Source: Spirochaetota bacterium (lineage in GTDB: Bacteria; Spirochaetota; Spirochaetia; Treponematales; UBA12059). From it: 64,000 bases of DNA. The DNA lies in contig JADFDI010000008.1 of the NCBI GenBank assembly GCA_018262985.1, positions 62,001 to 126,000 of the forward strand. Direction: 5' to 3'. This document shows, piece by piece, positions 24,149-34,413 of this stretch; the first letter of the stretch is position 1; each line of letters opens with the position of its first letter. A model generated the notes under the pieces. That model was not told where the DNA came from, made no database searches, and worked only from the letters and a program-made list of their open reading frames with translations. A program made the translations under genes and the position numbers.

Positions 24149-25804
24149 ATGAGCCAAGCGGAAGAGTCCCCTTCGCGCGGCGGAGGCGCCGCGCTCGTCG
24201 CCGACCCGATCGGCGAGCTCGCCCGTCGACGCTTCGGCGTCGCCGCCGTGCGTCCCTGGCAACGCTTCGTCATGGCCGGCATCCTCGACGGCGTCGCGGA
24301 CGGCGAACGCCGCTCGGCGCGCATGGTCGTGCTGCCGACGGGCGCGGGCAAGAGCCTCTGCTTCCAGGCGCCGGCCTTGCTGGGAGCCGCGCCCACGCTG
24401 GTGGTCTACCCCCTGCTCGCCCTCGTGAACGACCAGGCCCGGAGGCTCGCGGCGGCCGGCGTCGAGTGCGCGGTGCTCCGCGGCGGACTCTCGCCTGAGG
24501 AACGGGAAGCGGTCTTCAGGGCCGTCGAGACCGGGAAGGCTCCCGTCATCCTCTCGAATCCCGAGATGCTCGCGGTGCCGGCGGTGCTGGACCGGCTCTC
24601 GCGGGCCGGCATCCGGCACGTCGCCGTCGACGAGGCCCATTGCGTGGCGGAATGGGGCGACAGCTTCCGGCCCGCCTATCTCGAGCTCGGGAACTCGCTC
24701 CGATCGATCGCGCCGGCGATGCTCACCGCCTTCACCGCGACCGCGAGCCCGCCCGTGCTCGCGCGCGTGGCGGAGCTCCTCTTCGGCGGGCTGCCCTGGA
24801 CGCTGGCCTCGGGCGACCCGGACCGCCCGAACATCGCCTATCGGGTGGAACCCTGCCTATCGAAGCTCCGCGCGGTCGAGCGCCTCGCGCGGGAGCGGCC
24901 GGGGCCCATGATCGTCTTCCGCTCCTCGCGGGACGGCGCGCGGCTCGCGGCGGAAGCCCTCGCCCGCCGGCTCGGCCGGGATCGGGTGCGCTGGTACCAC
25001 GCGGGGCTCGAGCGTGCGGAGAAGCGCGCCGTGGAGGACTGGTTCATGCCCTCGGCGGACGGCGTGCTGGTGGCCACGGTGGCGTTCGGGATGGGAGTCG
25101 ACAAGGCCGACGTCCGCACGGTGGCGCATTGGGATCCGCCGCCCTCCGTCGAAGCCTACCTGCAGGAATCCGGGAGGGCCGGCCGCGACGGGAAAGGCGC
25201 GCTCGCGGTGCTGCTCCTCGGGCCCGACGACCGCGCGCGGGGTGACGGCCCGGTCGCGCGAACTCGCTCGGCGGCCCTGCTCGCCTGGGCCCGCGACCGC
25301 GAACGCTGCCGCCGCGAAGGCCTGCTATCGCTGCTCGGCGACGAGGGCGCCGGTGAACGCGCCTGCGGCGGCTGCGACGTATGCGCGGGCGACGCGCGCG
25401 AAAGCCCGGAAGGGCTCGCGGTCCTCGCCGAGTTCGCGCGGGTCAATTCGGGCAGGTTCGGGGCGGTCGAGACCCTCGACCTGCTGCGCGGGCGAGGGCC
25501 GGCCGGGAAGGCGTGCCCGGGGCGGGGGGCGCTGGCCGACTGGAGCGCCGAGGACGCCCGGGAGCTGTACGAGGCGGCGAAGGCGCTCGGCTTCGTCCGC
25601 GCGGGCCGCGACGGAAGGGTGCGGGGAAGCCGCGGCGCCGCGCCGAAACTGCGACGACGCGCTCGCCTCGATCACTCCTCGGGGAAGTCGTCCTCGTCCG
25701 GCTCCGGCGAGGGAGCCGGGGAGCTCTTCGCGGGCGCTGCGGCCTTGCGGCCCAAGGAACGACGCCTCGGGCCGCCGGGCCTGCGCCAGACCGAGGCCAC
25801 GTGA
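24149..25804 (+). CDS. recQ: RecQ-like ATP-dependent DNA helicase
   Basis: 551 aa. Helicase motifs: Walker A PTGAGKS (63-69), DEAH box (161-164) followed by CVAEWGDSFRPAY, TAFTATA (motif III), and motif VI QESGRAGRDGKGA. A zinc-binding region (CGGCDVC) follows, then a winged-helix-like segment. No HRDC domain is visible, so it is a short RecQ. The last 45 residues are Arg/Ser/Gly-rich and lie opposite the 3' end of the small membrane-protein gene; the natural end could be earlier in evolution or the tail acquired by readthrough. Confidence 0.88.
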   Translation: MSQAEESPSRGGGAALVADPIGELARRRFGVAAVRPWQRFVMAGILDGVADGERRSARMVVLPTGAGKSLCFQAPALLGAAPTLVVYPLLALVNDQARRLAAAGVECAVLRGGLSPEEREAVFRAVETGKAPVILSNPEMLAVPAVLDRLSRAGIRHVAVDEAHCVAEWGDSFRPAYLELGNSLRSIAPAMLTAFTATASPPVLARVAELLFGGLPWTLASGDPDRPNIAYRVEPCLSKLRAVERLARERPGPMIVFRSSRDGARLAAEALARRLGRDRVRWYHAGLERAEKRAVEDWFMPSADGVLVATVAFGMGVDKADVRTVAHWDPPPSVEAYLQESGRAGRDGKGALAVLLLGPDDRARGDGPVARTRSAALLAWARDRERCRREGLLSLLGDEGAGERACGGCDVCAGDARESPEGLAVLAEFARVNSGRFGAVETLDLLRGRGPAGKACPGRGALADWSAEDARELYEAAKALGFVRAGRDGRVRGSRGAAPKLRRRARLDHSSGKSSSSGSGEGAGELFAGAAALRPKERRLGPPGLRQTEAT

Positions 25805-25911
25805 CGGGTGAGCGCCCACGCGAACACGAAGACCGCGAGGGCCGCCAGGGCGCGCCAGTCGAGGAGCACCTCGAACGCGATGGAAAGGTCCTCGATGAAG
25901 GCGTCGATCAT
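25672..25911 (-). CDS. Small single-pass membrane protein (79 aa)
   Basis: ATG at 25911 overlaps the upstream PilZ-like gene's stop (ATGA). Residues 1-45 include one hydrophobic helix ([18 protein letters not shown]). The C terminus is Pro/Ser/Lys then acidic (EPDEDDFPEE). The 3' 133 bp lies antisense to recQ. I favour it as real because of the coupling and natural-looking N-terminal half. Function unknown; possibly a membrane partner of the PilZ-like protein. Confidence 0.55.
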   Translation of the reverse strand: MIDAFIEDLSIAFEVLLDWRALAALAVFVFAWALTRHVASVWRRPGGPRRRSLGRKAAAPAKSSPAPSPEPDEDDFPEE

Positions 25912-27155
25912 TGGTTCGCTCCGGCCGGTGCGGGGATTCCGCTCTCGCCCCGATCGTCCGCGGGGTTCCAGGCCTTGCCGTAGAGGAGGCGATGGAGGCG
26001 CTCGGAGTCCTCCGGCCGGACTTCCTCGAACGCGATGCCGTAGTAGGAATTCCGTCCGTCGTCGTAGCGCCGCGCCACCCGGCCGCGCAGCGAGGTGGGA
26101 CCGCCCGGATGGCGCAGCTCGAGGTCCACGAGGGTGCCCGGTTGCAGGCGGATCTGCAGGCTCGCCAGGGACACCGCGACGAGGCAGCCCGCGGGCGACA
26201 GGTCGACCAGGCTGGCCGCCCGCGGGCTCGGCGGGTTCGAGGAGGCCGTGCGGAAGTAGTCGTGCCGGTGGAGGAGCCAGGCCAGGATGCGGCTGAATTC
26301 CCAAGCCAGGTCGACGGCCGCGAGGTCGAAGGCGATCCGGCGCTCTCGCGAGTTCACCAGACGGACGCATCCGACCACGTACTGGTAATAGCGGATGGGA
26401 CACCAGATCTCGGCGTTGACGCCCGCGATCGCCTTCTCGACGAGCAGGCGCGCGAGCTTCGAACCCTCGGTGAAGAGCGAGGGTCCTTCGAAGTCCTCCT
26501 CCTCGGAGGCGGTCACGATGCGGCCCTCCGGGTAGGGATCGGAAACCGGCAGGCCGGTGCTGGTCGAGGGAATGTAGAGCGCCTTGCCCGTGCGGGCCAC
26601 GATTCGCTCCTCGAGCGTGTCGGGCGCGCGGCCCTTCCACATGACGATGGCGTGCTCGGAGGAGATGGCCTGGGCGCGCTGGCGGAAGCTGGCCACGAGG
26701 GCGGGCATGCTGGACGCGTCGAAGCCCGCGGGTCCCTCGGGCGGGGCCACGTCGACGTATTCCCCGGACTCGGGGTAGTCGAGCTTCACGCGCTCGTTGG
26801 CCAGGATGAAGGTGGCCGAGAAGCCGCGGGGAGCGGCTACGCGCACGTGGCGCCGCTTCGGCGCCCGGACCAGGCGCTCCGGCATCTCGAGGGAGACGCG
26901 GTCCTCGAGCACCTTGCGCGCCTTGGCGACGAAGGAAAGCGTGGTGCCGTGGTGGTCGAAGTAGACGGCCACCGGATCCCAGGAGGCCATCGCCGCGGCC
27001 GCGCCGCGCAGCTCGAGATCGAGGCGGTCCGGGTCGACCGACGCGAGCCGGGCCTCGCCCGACCACCCGGCCTTGTGGACGCGGAGGAGGGTTTTGAGGT
27101 CGCGTGCCGTTTCGAGCACGAATTCCTTCTCGACTCCCGTGACGGTGCTCGCCAT
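25908..27155 (-). CDS. PilZ-domain-like protein (candidate c-di-GMP receptor)
   Basis: 415 aa from the ATG at 27155; an in-frame upstream ATG at 27215 lies before the promoter. An N-terminal YcgR-like domain (1-90) is followed by KRRHVRV (RxxxR, near 100), a central domain of about 180 residues, and a second beta domain with VDLSPAGC (D/NxSxxG, near 310). The two halves of the c-di-GMP signature are therefore in different domains, so binding is uncertain. The central part resembles the DUF1577-type region of spirochaete PilZ proteins (recalled, not searched). Confidence 0.7.
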   Translation of the reverse strand: MASTVTGVEKEFVLETARDLKTLLRVHKAGWSGEARLASVDPDRLDLELRGAAAAMASWDPVAVYFDHHGTTLSFVAKARKVLEDRVSLEMPERLVRAPKRRHVRVAAPRGFSATFILANERVKLDYPESGEYVDVAPPEGPAGFDASSMPALVASFRQRAQAISSEHAIVMWKGRAPDTLEERIVARTGKALYIPSTSTGLPVSDPYPEGRIVTASEEEDFEGPSLFTEGSKLARLLVEKAIAGVNAEIWCPIRYYQYVVGCVRLVNSRERRIAFDLAAVDLAWEFSRILAWLLHRHDYFRTASSNPPSPRAASLVDLSPAGCLVAVSLASLQIRLQPGTLVDLELRHPGGPTSLRGRVARRYDDGRNSYYGIAFEEVRPEDSERLHRLLYGKAWNPADDRGESGIPAPAGANQ

Positions 27156-27180
27156 CTCGCCTGCCGATCCTCCGCGCGCG

Positions 27181-27186
27181 ATTATA
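27181..27186 (-). promoter_or_regulatory. -10 element of the PilZ-like gene
   Basis: Perfect TATAAT on the minus strand, 26 bp before the ATG at 27155. No good -35 at 17 bp; TTGGCC lies at 19 bp. It supports the shorter start. Confidence 0.5.
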
Positions 27187-27223
27187 GCATGTCGCGCGCC
27201 GCGAAGGCCAAGCATTCTTCCCC

Positions 27224-27251
27224 GCGGCGGAGCGCTCGCGGCGGAGCGCTC
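27224..27251. repeat. 14-bp perfect tandem repeat with nested palindrome
   Basis: GCGGCGGAGCGCTC occurs twice in tandem. The second copy continues into the 16-bp palindrome GGCGGAGCGCTCCGCC. Located in the 229-bp divergent gap between the PilZ-like gene and pgi; possible operator, or simple GC-rich expansion. Confidence 0.7.
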
Positions 27252-27276
27252 CGCCGGGGCCGCGGACGCGGCGCAC

Positions 27277-27306
27277 TTGCCTGTCCGCGCCGAATCGTTC
27301 TAGTAT
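27277..27306 (+). promoter_or_regulatory. Candidate promoter of the pgi-murG operon
   Basis: TTGCCT (27277-27282), 18-bp spacer, TAGTAT (27301-27306), about 80 bp before the pgi GTG. Moderate match to sigma-70. Confidence 0.45.
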
Positions 27307-27384
27307 CTCTTTCCATACTGACACGGGTGGCACCCTCCGCGCCCTCCCGGCCGCGACCGCCTTCCCGACCTCAAGGAGCCCGCC

Positions 27385-28980
27385 GTGAGCGCTTTTCGCC
27401 GCCTCGATGAATGTCCGTCCTTCGCCGCCCTGCTCGCGGGCTCTCCGAAGCCCGAGGTCCGCGCCGACGCGTTCCGCGCGGCCTTCGACGGCGAGCGCGT
27501 CCGGAGCCGCGAGATTCCCGCGGGCGGCGGCCTCTCCTGGAACTGGGCGGCCATGGACGTCCTCGACGGCGAGCTGCCCCTGCTGGCGAGGCTCGCGGCC
27601 GAGCAGGAATGCGTCGCGAAGTACCGCGAGCTGGCCTCCGGCGCGTTCATGAACACGGGCGAGAACCGCATGGTGCTCCACCATCTGGCCCGCGGCGTGG
27701 TCGCGGGGCGTCCCGCCCACGCCGGCAAGGACCTGCGCGACTTCTACGAGGGCGAGCGCGCGCGCTTCTCCGCCTTCGCCGGGCTCGTCCGCTCCGGCAC
27801 CCTCAGGGGCGCCACCGGCAAGAAATTCGCCACGGTCGTCCAGATCGGCATCGGCGGCTCCGACCTCGGGCCGCGCGCGCTCCACATCGCGCTCTCCGCT
27901 TGGGCGAAGGCCGCGGGCAGGCTAAGCCTCGAGGCGCGCTTCGTCAGCAACGTCGACCCCGACGACGCCAACGCGACGCTCGACGGGCTCGACCTGGAAT
28001 CCACGCTCTTCGTGCTGGTGTCGAAGAGCGGCACCACCCAGGAGACCCTCGCCAACGAGTCGCTCGCCAAGGCCAAGCTGGAAAAGGCCGGGCTCCCGAG
28101 CGGAAAGCACCTGGTGGCGGTGACGAGCGAGACGAGCCCCCTGGCGCGGAACCCCGGCTACCTCGACTCGTTCTACATCGACGACTTCATCGGCGGCCGC
28201 TACTCCGCCTCGAGCGCGGTGGGCGGCGTCGTGCTCTCGCTCGCCTTCGGTCCCGAGACCTTCGCCGAATTCCTCGCGGGCGCGCACGAGGCGGACCTGC
28301 TCGCCCTCGAGCCCGACCCCATGAAGAACGCCGCCCTGCTCGACGCCCTGCTCGGCGTCCTCCAGCGGAACGTGCTCGGGCGCCCGACCGTGGCGGTACT
28401 GCCCTACTCCCAGGCGCTGTCGCGCTTCGCGGCCCACCTGCAGCAGCTCGACATGGAGTCCAACGGCAAGCGCGTCGACCGCTCCGGAGCGCCGCTCGCC
28501 TACGCCACCGGCCCCGTGGTCTTCGGCGAGCCGGGCACCAACGGCCAGCACTCGTTCTACCAGCTGCTGCATCAGGGCACCGACACCGTGCCGCTCGAGT
28601 TCGTCGGCTTCCTCGAAGGTCAGACTTCCGAGGACGTGCTCGTGGAAGGCTCGACGAGCCGGCGGAAGCTCGCCGCCAACCTCGCGGCGCAGATCGTCGC
28701 CTTCGCGCTCGGCAAGGACGACGCGGACGCGAACAAGCGCTTCCCGGGCGGCCGCCCCTCGAGCCTCATCCGCGGCAAGGCGCTCGACCCGCGCGCGCTC
28801 GGCGCGCTCCTGGCCCATTTCGAGAACAAGGTGATGTTCCAGGGCTTCCTCTGGAACCTGAACAGCTTCGACCAGGAGGGCGTCCAGCTCGGCAAGGTGC
28901 TGACCAAGCAGGTGCTCGGCGAGGGGCCGCTCGGGAGCGCGCTCGAAGCCTACGCCGACCTGCTCGGGGCGCGCGCGTGA
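27385..28980 (+). CDS. pgi: Glucose-6-phosphate isomerase
   Basis: 531 aa; GTG start with AAGGAG 6 bp upstream. PGI signatures: GIGGSDLGPRAL, VSKSGTTQETL, DFIGGRYSASSAVGG, FGEPGTNGQHSFYQLLHQGTD, and the C-terminal FDQEGVQLGKVL carrying the catalytic Lys. Interconverts glucose-6-P and fructose-6-P in glycolysis. Head of a long plus-strand run; murG starts inside its stop codon (GTGA). Confidence 0.97.
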   Translation: MSAFRRLDECPSFAALLAGSPKPEVRADAFRAAFDGERVRSREIPAGGGLSWNWAAMDVLDGELPLLARLAAEQECVAKYRELASGAFMNTGENRMVLHHLARGVVAGRPAHAGKDLRDFYEGERARFSAFAGLVRSGTLRGATGKKFATVVQIGIGGSDLGPRALHIALSAWAKAAGRLSLEARFVSNVDPDDANATLDGLDLESTLFVLVSKSGTTQETLANESLAKAKLEKAGLPSGKHLVAVTSETSPLARNPGYLDSFYIDDFIGGRYSASSAVGGVVLSLAFGPETFAEFLAGAHEADLLALEPDPMKNAALLDALLGVLQRNVLGRPTVAVLPYSQALSRFAAHLQQLDMESNGKRVDRSGAPLAYATGPVVFGEPGTNGQHSFYQLLHQGTDTVPLEFVGFLEGQTSEDVLVEGSTSRRKLAANLAAQIVAFALGKDDADANKRFPGGRPSSLIRGKALDPRALGALLAHFENKVMFQGFLWNLNSFDQEGVQLGKVLTKQVLGEGPLGSALEAYADLLGARA

Positions 28981-30119
28981 GCTCGGGCGCACGGAAACCC
29001 GCGCGCTGCGTCGTCTTCACCGGAGGCGGCACGGGCGGGCACGTCTATCCGGGCCTCGCGGTCGCCGCCCGGCTCCGCGAGGCTTGGGACGGCCGCCTGG
29101 TCTGGATCGGCTCGGGCAAGGAAGTCGAACGCCGCGCGGTCGAAGCCGCCGGCATCGAGTTCCTGTCCGTGCCCTCGGGCAAGCTGAGGCGCGAGCTCAA
29201 CTTCCGCAACCTCGCCGACGCCTTCCGGGTGCTGGCCGGCTACTTCGCCTCGCGGCGCCTCCTCAAGCGACTCAGGCCGGCCCTGGTCTTCTCCAAGGGC
29301 GGCTACGTCTCGGTGCCGCCCTGCGCTGCCGCCGCCTCGCTCGGCATTCCCGTGTTCACCCACGAGTCCGACGCCACGCCCGGGCTCGCCACGCGGCTCA
29401 ACGCGCGGAAGGCCGAGCGGATCTTCGTCGCGTACGAGGCCACCCGCGAGCGCTTCCCGGAAGCCCTGCGCGGCCGCGTCGAGGCGCTCGGCAACCCGGT
29501 GCGGGCCGACCTCGACTCGGGGGACGCCGCCCGCGGACGGGCCTTCCTCGGCGCGGGCGAAGGCGTGCCCGTCATCCTCGTGCTCGGAGGAAGCCAGGGC
29601 GCGCGCCAGGTCAACGGCCTCGTGGAAGCGGCGCTGCCGGAGCTCGCGAAGGAAGCCTTCGTGGCCCACCAGTGCGGCGAGGCCGCGCCCCTCGAAGCGG
29701 CGGCGGCCGAGGGCCCTCGCTACCGGCGCCTACCCTTCATCGGCGCCGAGTACCCCGATATCGTAGCGGCCGCCGACCTGGTGGTGGGGCGCTCGGGCGC
29801 CGGCACCCTCTCGGAGTGCGGCCGCGCGGGCAAGCCCTTCGTGCTCGTGCCCCTGGCCGGAGCGGGCACGCGCGGCGACCAGGTGGACAACGCGCGCGTC
29901 TTCGAGGCCGCCGGCGCGGCGCTGGTCCTGGTCGGCGACGAGGCCACGCCCGAGCGGCTCGCGGCCGCCGCGCTCGGCATCCTGCGCGACCGCGCGAAGG
30001 CGCGGCTCATGGGCGAAGCCTCGCGGCGAGTGGCTGGCGGCGACGCCGCCCGGGCCATCGCGGCCCGCATCCTGGAGCGCGTCGGCGAAATACATGACGG
30101 AACGGAGGGCACGCGATGA
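28977..30119 (+). CDS. murG: UDP-GlcNAc:undecaprenyl-PP-MurNAc-pentapeptide GlcNAc transferase
   Basis: 380 aa, GTG start overlapping the pgi stop. GT-B fold with GGGTGGHVYPGLAVA (G-loop near 14-28), SKGGYVSVPPCAAA, GGSQGARQVN and the UDP-GlcNAc site GRSGAGTLSECGRAGKPFVLVPL. It makes lipid II at the inner face of the membrane. The position outside a mur/dcw cluster, between pgi and cvpA, is unusual. The stop overlaps cvpA (ATGA). Confidence 0.95.
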   Translation: MSSGARKPARCVVFTGGGTGGHVYPGLAVAARLREAWDGRLVWIGSGKEVERRAVEAAGIEFLSVPSGKLRRELNFRNLADAFRVLAGYFASRRLLKRLRPALVFSKGGYVSVPPCAAAASLGIPVFTHESDATPGLATRLNARKAERIFVAYEATRERFPEALRGRVEALGNPVRADLDSGDAARGRAFLGAGEGVPVILVLGGSQGARQVNGLVEAALPELAKEAFVAHQCGEAAPLEAAAAEGPRYRRLPFIGAEYPDIVAAADLVVGRSGAGTLSECGRAGKPFVLVPLAGAGTRGDQVDNARVFEAAGAALVLVGDEATPERLAAAALGILRDRAKARLMGEASRRVAGGDAARAIAARILERVGEIHDGTEGTR

Positions 30120-30580
30120 ACACGCTCGATCTGGTTTTCGGCGCCTTGATCCTGCTCCTCGGCATCCGCGCCGCCTTCCGCGGCTTCGTGACCGAGGCGC
30201 TCTCGGTCGCCGCCCCCTTCGTCGCGGGCTGGGCGGCCGTGGCGCTCTTCGAAGGCGCGGCCGGCCTGGTCCGGGCCAAGACCGGCATGAGCGCGGGAGC
30301 CGGCGTCGTCTCCTTCGCGGCCATCTTCATCTTCGTCTTCGTGGTGGTGAAGGTGCTCGAGGGCATCATCGACCGCGCGCTCGAGGCCGCGAACCTCGAC
30401 CAGCTCGACCGCCTGCTCGGCTTCCTGCTCGGCCTGGCCGAGGGCGCCCTGCTTGCCGCGCTCGCCGTCATCGTGCTCGAGCGCCAGCCCTTCTTCGAGC
30501 TCGACGCCTTCCTCTCGGGCAGCTGGACCGTCCGCTTCCTCGCGCCGCTCATGGCCGAAGCCCTGCCGGCGGGGACCTGA
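30116..30580 (+). CDS. cvpA: CvpA-family membrane protein
   Basis: 154 aa with four hydrophobic helices and the family pattern LDLVFGALILLLGIRAAFRGFVTEALSV at the N terminus and GFLLGLAEG between helices 3 and 4. CvpA proteins are inner-membrane proteins needed for colicin V production or envelope integrity in other bacteria; the mechanism is unclear. Overlaps murG by 4 bp and precedes holB by 2 bp. Confidence 0.85.
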   Translation: MNTLDLVFGALILLLGIRAAFRGFVTEALSVAAPFVAGWAAVALFEGAAGLVRAKTGMSAGAGVVSFAAIFIFVFVVVKVLEGIIDRALEAANLDQLDRLLGFLLGLAEGALLAALAVIVLERQPFFELDAFLSGSWTVRFLAPLMAEALPAGT

Positions 30581-30582
30581 GC

Positions 30583-31851
30583 GTGTTCGAGAACCTGCTC
30601 GCCCAGGAGGAGGCCGCTTCGCTCCTCCTCGCCGACTTCCGCTCGGGCTCGCTGCCACCGACCCTGCTCTTCGCGGGACCGGCGAATTCGGGCAAGCTCA
30701 GCGCGGCCCTCGAGCTCGCGCGCGGGCTCTCCTGCGAGGCGGCGGAGCCTGGCGCCTGGAACTGCGCCTGTCCCGCGTGTGAGCGCCACCGCGCCCTCCT
30801 CCATCAGGATCTGCTCCTCCTCGGCCCGAAGCCCTTCCACGCGGAGATCGCGGCGGCCGGGGAACTCCTTTCGCGCGCGCCGGAACAGAAGGCCGCGCGC
30901 TTCCTCTTCGTCAGGGCCGTCCGCAAGCTCCGCGCGCGTTTTTCTCCCGTGCTCTTCGACGGCGAGGAGGGGCGGCTCGCCAAGGCCGCCCAGCTCGTAC
31001 AGGACCTCGACGCCCTCGTCGACGAGGCGGAACCCGGCGCCGCCCTCGATCCGGAGCGCGCCGCCGCGCTCGTTCCGAAGTTGCTTCCGCTCGCGCAAAA
31101 GCTCGAAGCCCTGGTTCCCGACGCGGTGCCGATCTGGCAGATCCGCGCGCTCGAGCGCTGGATGCGCGTCGCCCCGGCGGGCCTCGCCAAGACCGTCGTC
31201 ATCGAGAACGCCGACCGCATGCTGGACGGCGCGCGCAACGCCCTGCTCAAGGCGCTCGAGGAACCGCCTTCGCGCGTGCGCTTCGTGCTCTGCGCCGAAC
31301 GGCGCGGCGCCATGATCGCGACCATCCTCTCGCGCTCGCGCACCTATCGCTTCCGAGCGCGCGACGCCGACGCCTCGCGCCTCGTGCTCGAGCGCGTGTT
31401 CCGCGCCCTCCCGCCGCTGCCCGAGAGCCTCGACGCCTTCCTGGCCTCGCGCGCTCCGGGCGGAGCCAATCCCCTGCTCGAAAGGACGCGCGGCCTCGTG
31501 GGCGCCCTGCTCGCCGAGCGCGCGGCGCGCGAACGACTCGACCCGCCGCTCGCCGAGCTCGCCGCGGCGTCGGATCCGGATCCCGCGGCCGCGCTGGAAG
31601 CGCTCCGCGAGGCCTCGGGCGATTTCGGGAAGGACGAGGACGCGGCCTCGACGGGCTTCGAAGGCTTCCTCAAGGCATTCGCGCGCGTGCTCCGGGAGCT
31701 CGCGCGGGACCGACGGAGCGGCCCGGAGGCCATCGCGCTCGCGACTCGCTGGAACGCGCTCGTGGCGGAAGCCCGGCGCGACCACGGCACCTTCAACCTG
31801 TCGCCGCAATCGCTCGCCGAGCGCCTCGTCGCGGCGGCGCGGAGGGCCTAG
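30583..31851 (+). CDS. holB: DNA polymerase III delta-prime-like subunit
   Basis: 422 aa, GTG start 2 bp after cvpA. N-terminal AAA+ fold with TLLFAGPANSGKLSAALELARGL (a P-loop-like segment with Asn-Ser-Gly-Lys), CACPACERH zinc-module cysteines, and IENADRMLDGARNALLKALEEPPSRVRFVL, the diagnostic delta-prime/tau block. It helps load the sliding clamp. The segment between about 85 and 205 is longer than usual and Glu/Ala/Leu-rich. Confidence 0.88.
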   Translation: MFENLLAQEEAASLLLADFRSGSLPPTLLFAGPANSGKLSAALELARGLSCEAAEPGAWNCACPACERHRALLHQDLLLLGPKPFHAEIAAAGELLSRAPEQKAARFLFVRAVRKLRARFSPVLFDGEEGRLAKAAQLVQDLDALVDEAEPGAALDPERAAALVPKLLPLAQKLEALVPDAVPIWQIRALERWMRVAPAGLAKTVVIENADRMLDGARNALLKALEEPPSRVRFVLCAERRGAMIATILSRSRTYRFRARDADASRLVLERVFRALPPLPESLDAFLASRAPGGANPLLERTRGLVGALLAERAARERLDPPLAELAAASDPDPAAALEALREASGDFGKDEDAASTGFEGFLKAFARVLRELARDRRSGPEAIALATRWNALVAEARRDHGTFNLSPQSLAERLVAAARRA

Positions 31852-31852
31852 G

Positions 31853-33051
31853 GTGCGGCGCTTCCTCGAGCGCGCGCTTGCCAAGGCCTGGCGCATGGAC
31901 GCGGGCCAGCTGCGCGACCTCCTCGTCTCGGTGGCCTCGGAGAACTCGCTGCTCGAGGCGGTCCTCGAATCCACCCTCGACGGCATCGTTGTCTGCGATC
32001 CGGACGACGTGCCGCTCTTGTTCAACAAGGCCGCGGAGCGCCTGCTCCCCCTCGCCCTCGAGGGCGCCTTCGACCGCCCCCTCTGGGAGAGCGTCACGGA
32101 CGACGACCTGGCGGACTTCCTCGAGGAAGTGCTCAGGTCGGACGGCAAGGAGCTCGACCGCGCGTTCGCGGTTGACTCCAAGGGCGCGTCCCGCATCGTG
32201 TCGGTGTCGGTCACCCCGCTCGTGCGCGAGCGGAGCGTGCAGGGCACCCTGGTTCACGTCGAGGACGTCACCGACAAGAAGCGCGAGGAAGCGCGGCTCC
32301 GTCGCGCCGAGAGCCTCGCCTCGCTGACCACCTTGGCCGCCGGCGTCGCGCACGAGATCAAGAACCCGCTCGGCGCCGTCGGCATCCACCTGCAGCTGGC
32401 CCGGAAGGCGCTCGCGGCCGAGGCGAAGGGCCACGGCTGCGAGATAGACGGCAAGGTGACGCGGCACCTGGACGTGGTCGAGGAGGAGCTCGACCGGCTC
32501 AACCGCATCGTGCTCGACTTCCTCTTCGCCGTGCGCCCCATGGACGTCGCGCCCGAGGAGGACGACCTCGACAAGGTGGTCAGGGAAGCCGCCGAGCTCG
32601 TGCGGCCCGAGGCCGAGGGAGCGGGCGTCAGGCTGGAGCTCTCGCTCTCGCTATCCCTGCCCCGCGTCCGCATCGACCGCCGCTACGTCCGCCAGGCCAT
32701 CCTCAACCTGGCGAAGAACGCCATCGCCGCCACGCCGGAGGGCGGCGTCCTCCGCTTCGCGACCGCCCGGACCGACGAGGCCGTGGCGCTGGAGATCTCC
32801 GATACGGGCGCGGGGATCGCCGAGGAGAACCTCGGCAAGATCTTCGAACCCTACTACACCACCAAGTCCGACGGCACGGGCCTCGGCCTCACCATCACCT
32901 ACAAGATCATGAAGGAGCACGGCGGCGACATACAGGTGCGCTCGAGGCCGGGGCAGGGCACGACCTTCACCCTGGTCTTCCCGCTGCCGCGCACCGAGCG
33001 GCGCCTGCTCGAGTACGACGCCGAACTCCGCGCGGAAGCCGAAGGGAGGGA

Positions 33052-33055
<4 letters not shown>
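31853..33055 (+). CDS. PAS-containing sensor histidine kinase
   Basis: 400 aa, GTG start 1 bp after holB. No transmembrane segment, so probably cytoplasmic. PAS domain (about 33-145: STLDGIVVCDPDDVPLLFNKAAERL), HisKA with His167 (GVAHEIKNPLG), and HATPase_c with N box (LNLAKNAIAAT), G1 (ISDTGAGI), F box and G2 (GTGLGLTI). The AtoS/NtrB type usually pairs with a sigma-54 activator, and one overlaps it by 4 bp. Confidence 0.93.

Positions 33056-34409
<1,354 letters not shown>

Positions 34410-34413
<4 letters not shown>

Noticed and set aside
23428-25804. Defence island around nth and recQ
   Set aside because: Both look like ordinary repair genes, with no defence or mobile genes around them.
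27156-27215. Twenty-residue N-terminal extension of the PilZ-like protein
   Set aside because: Its start precedes the TATAAT at 27181-27186 and lacks a ribosome site.
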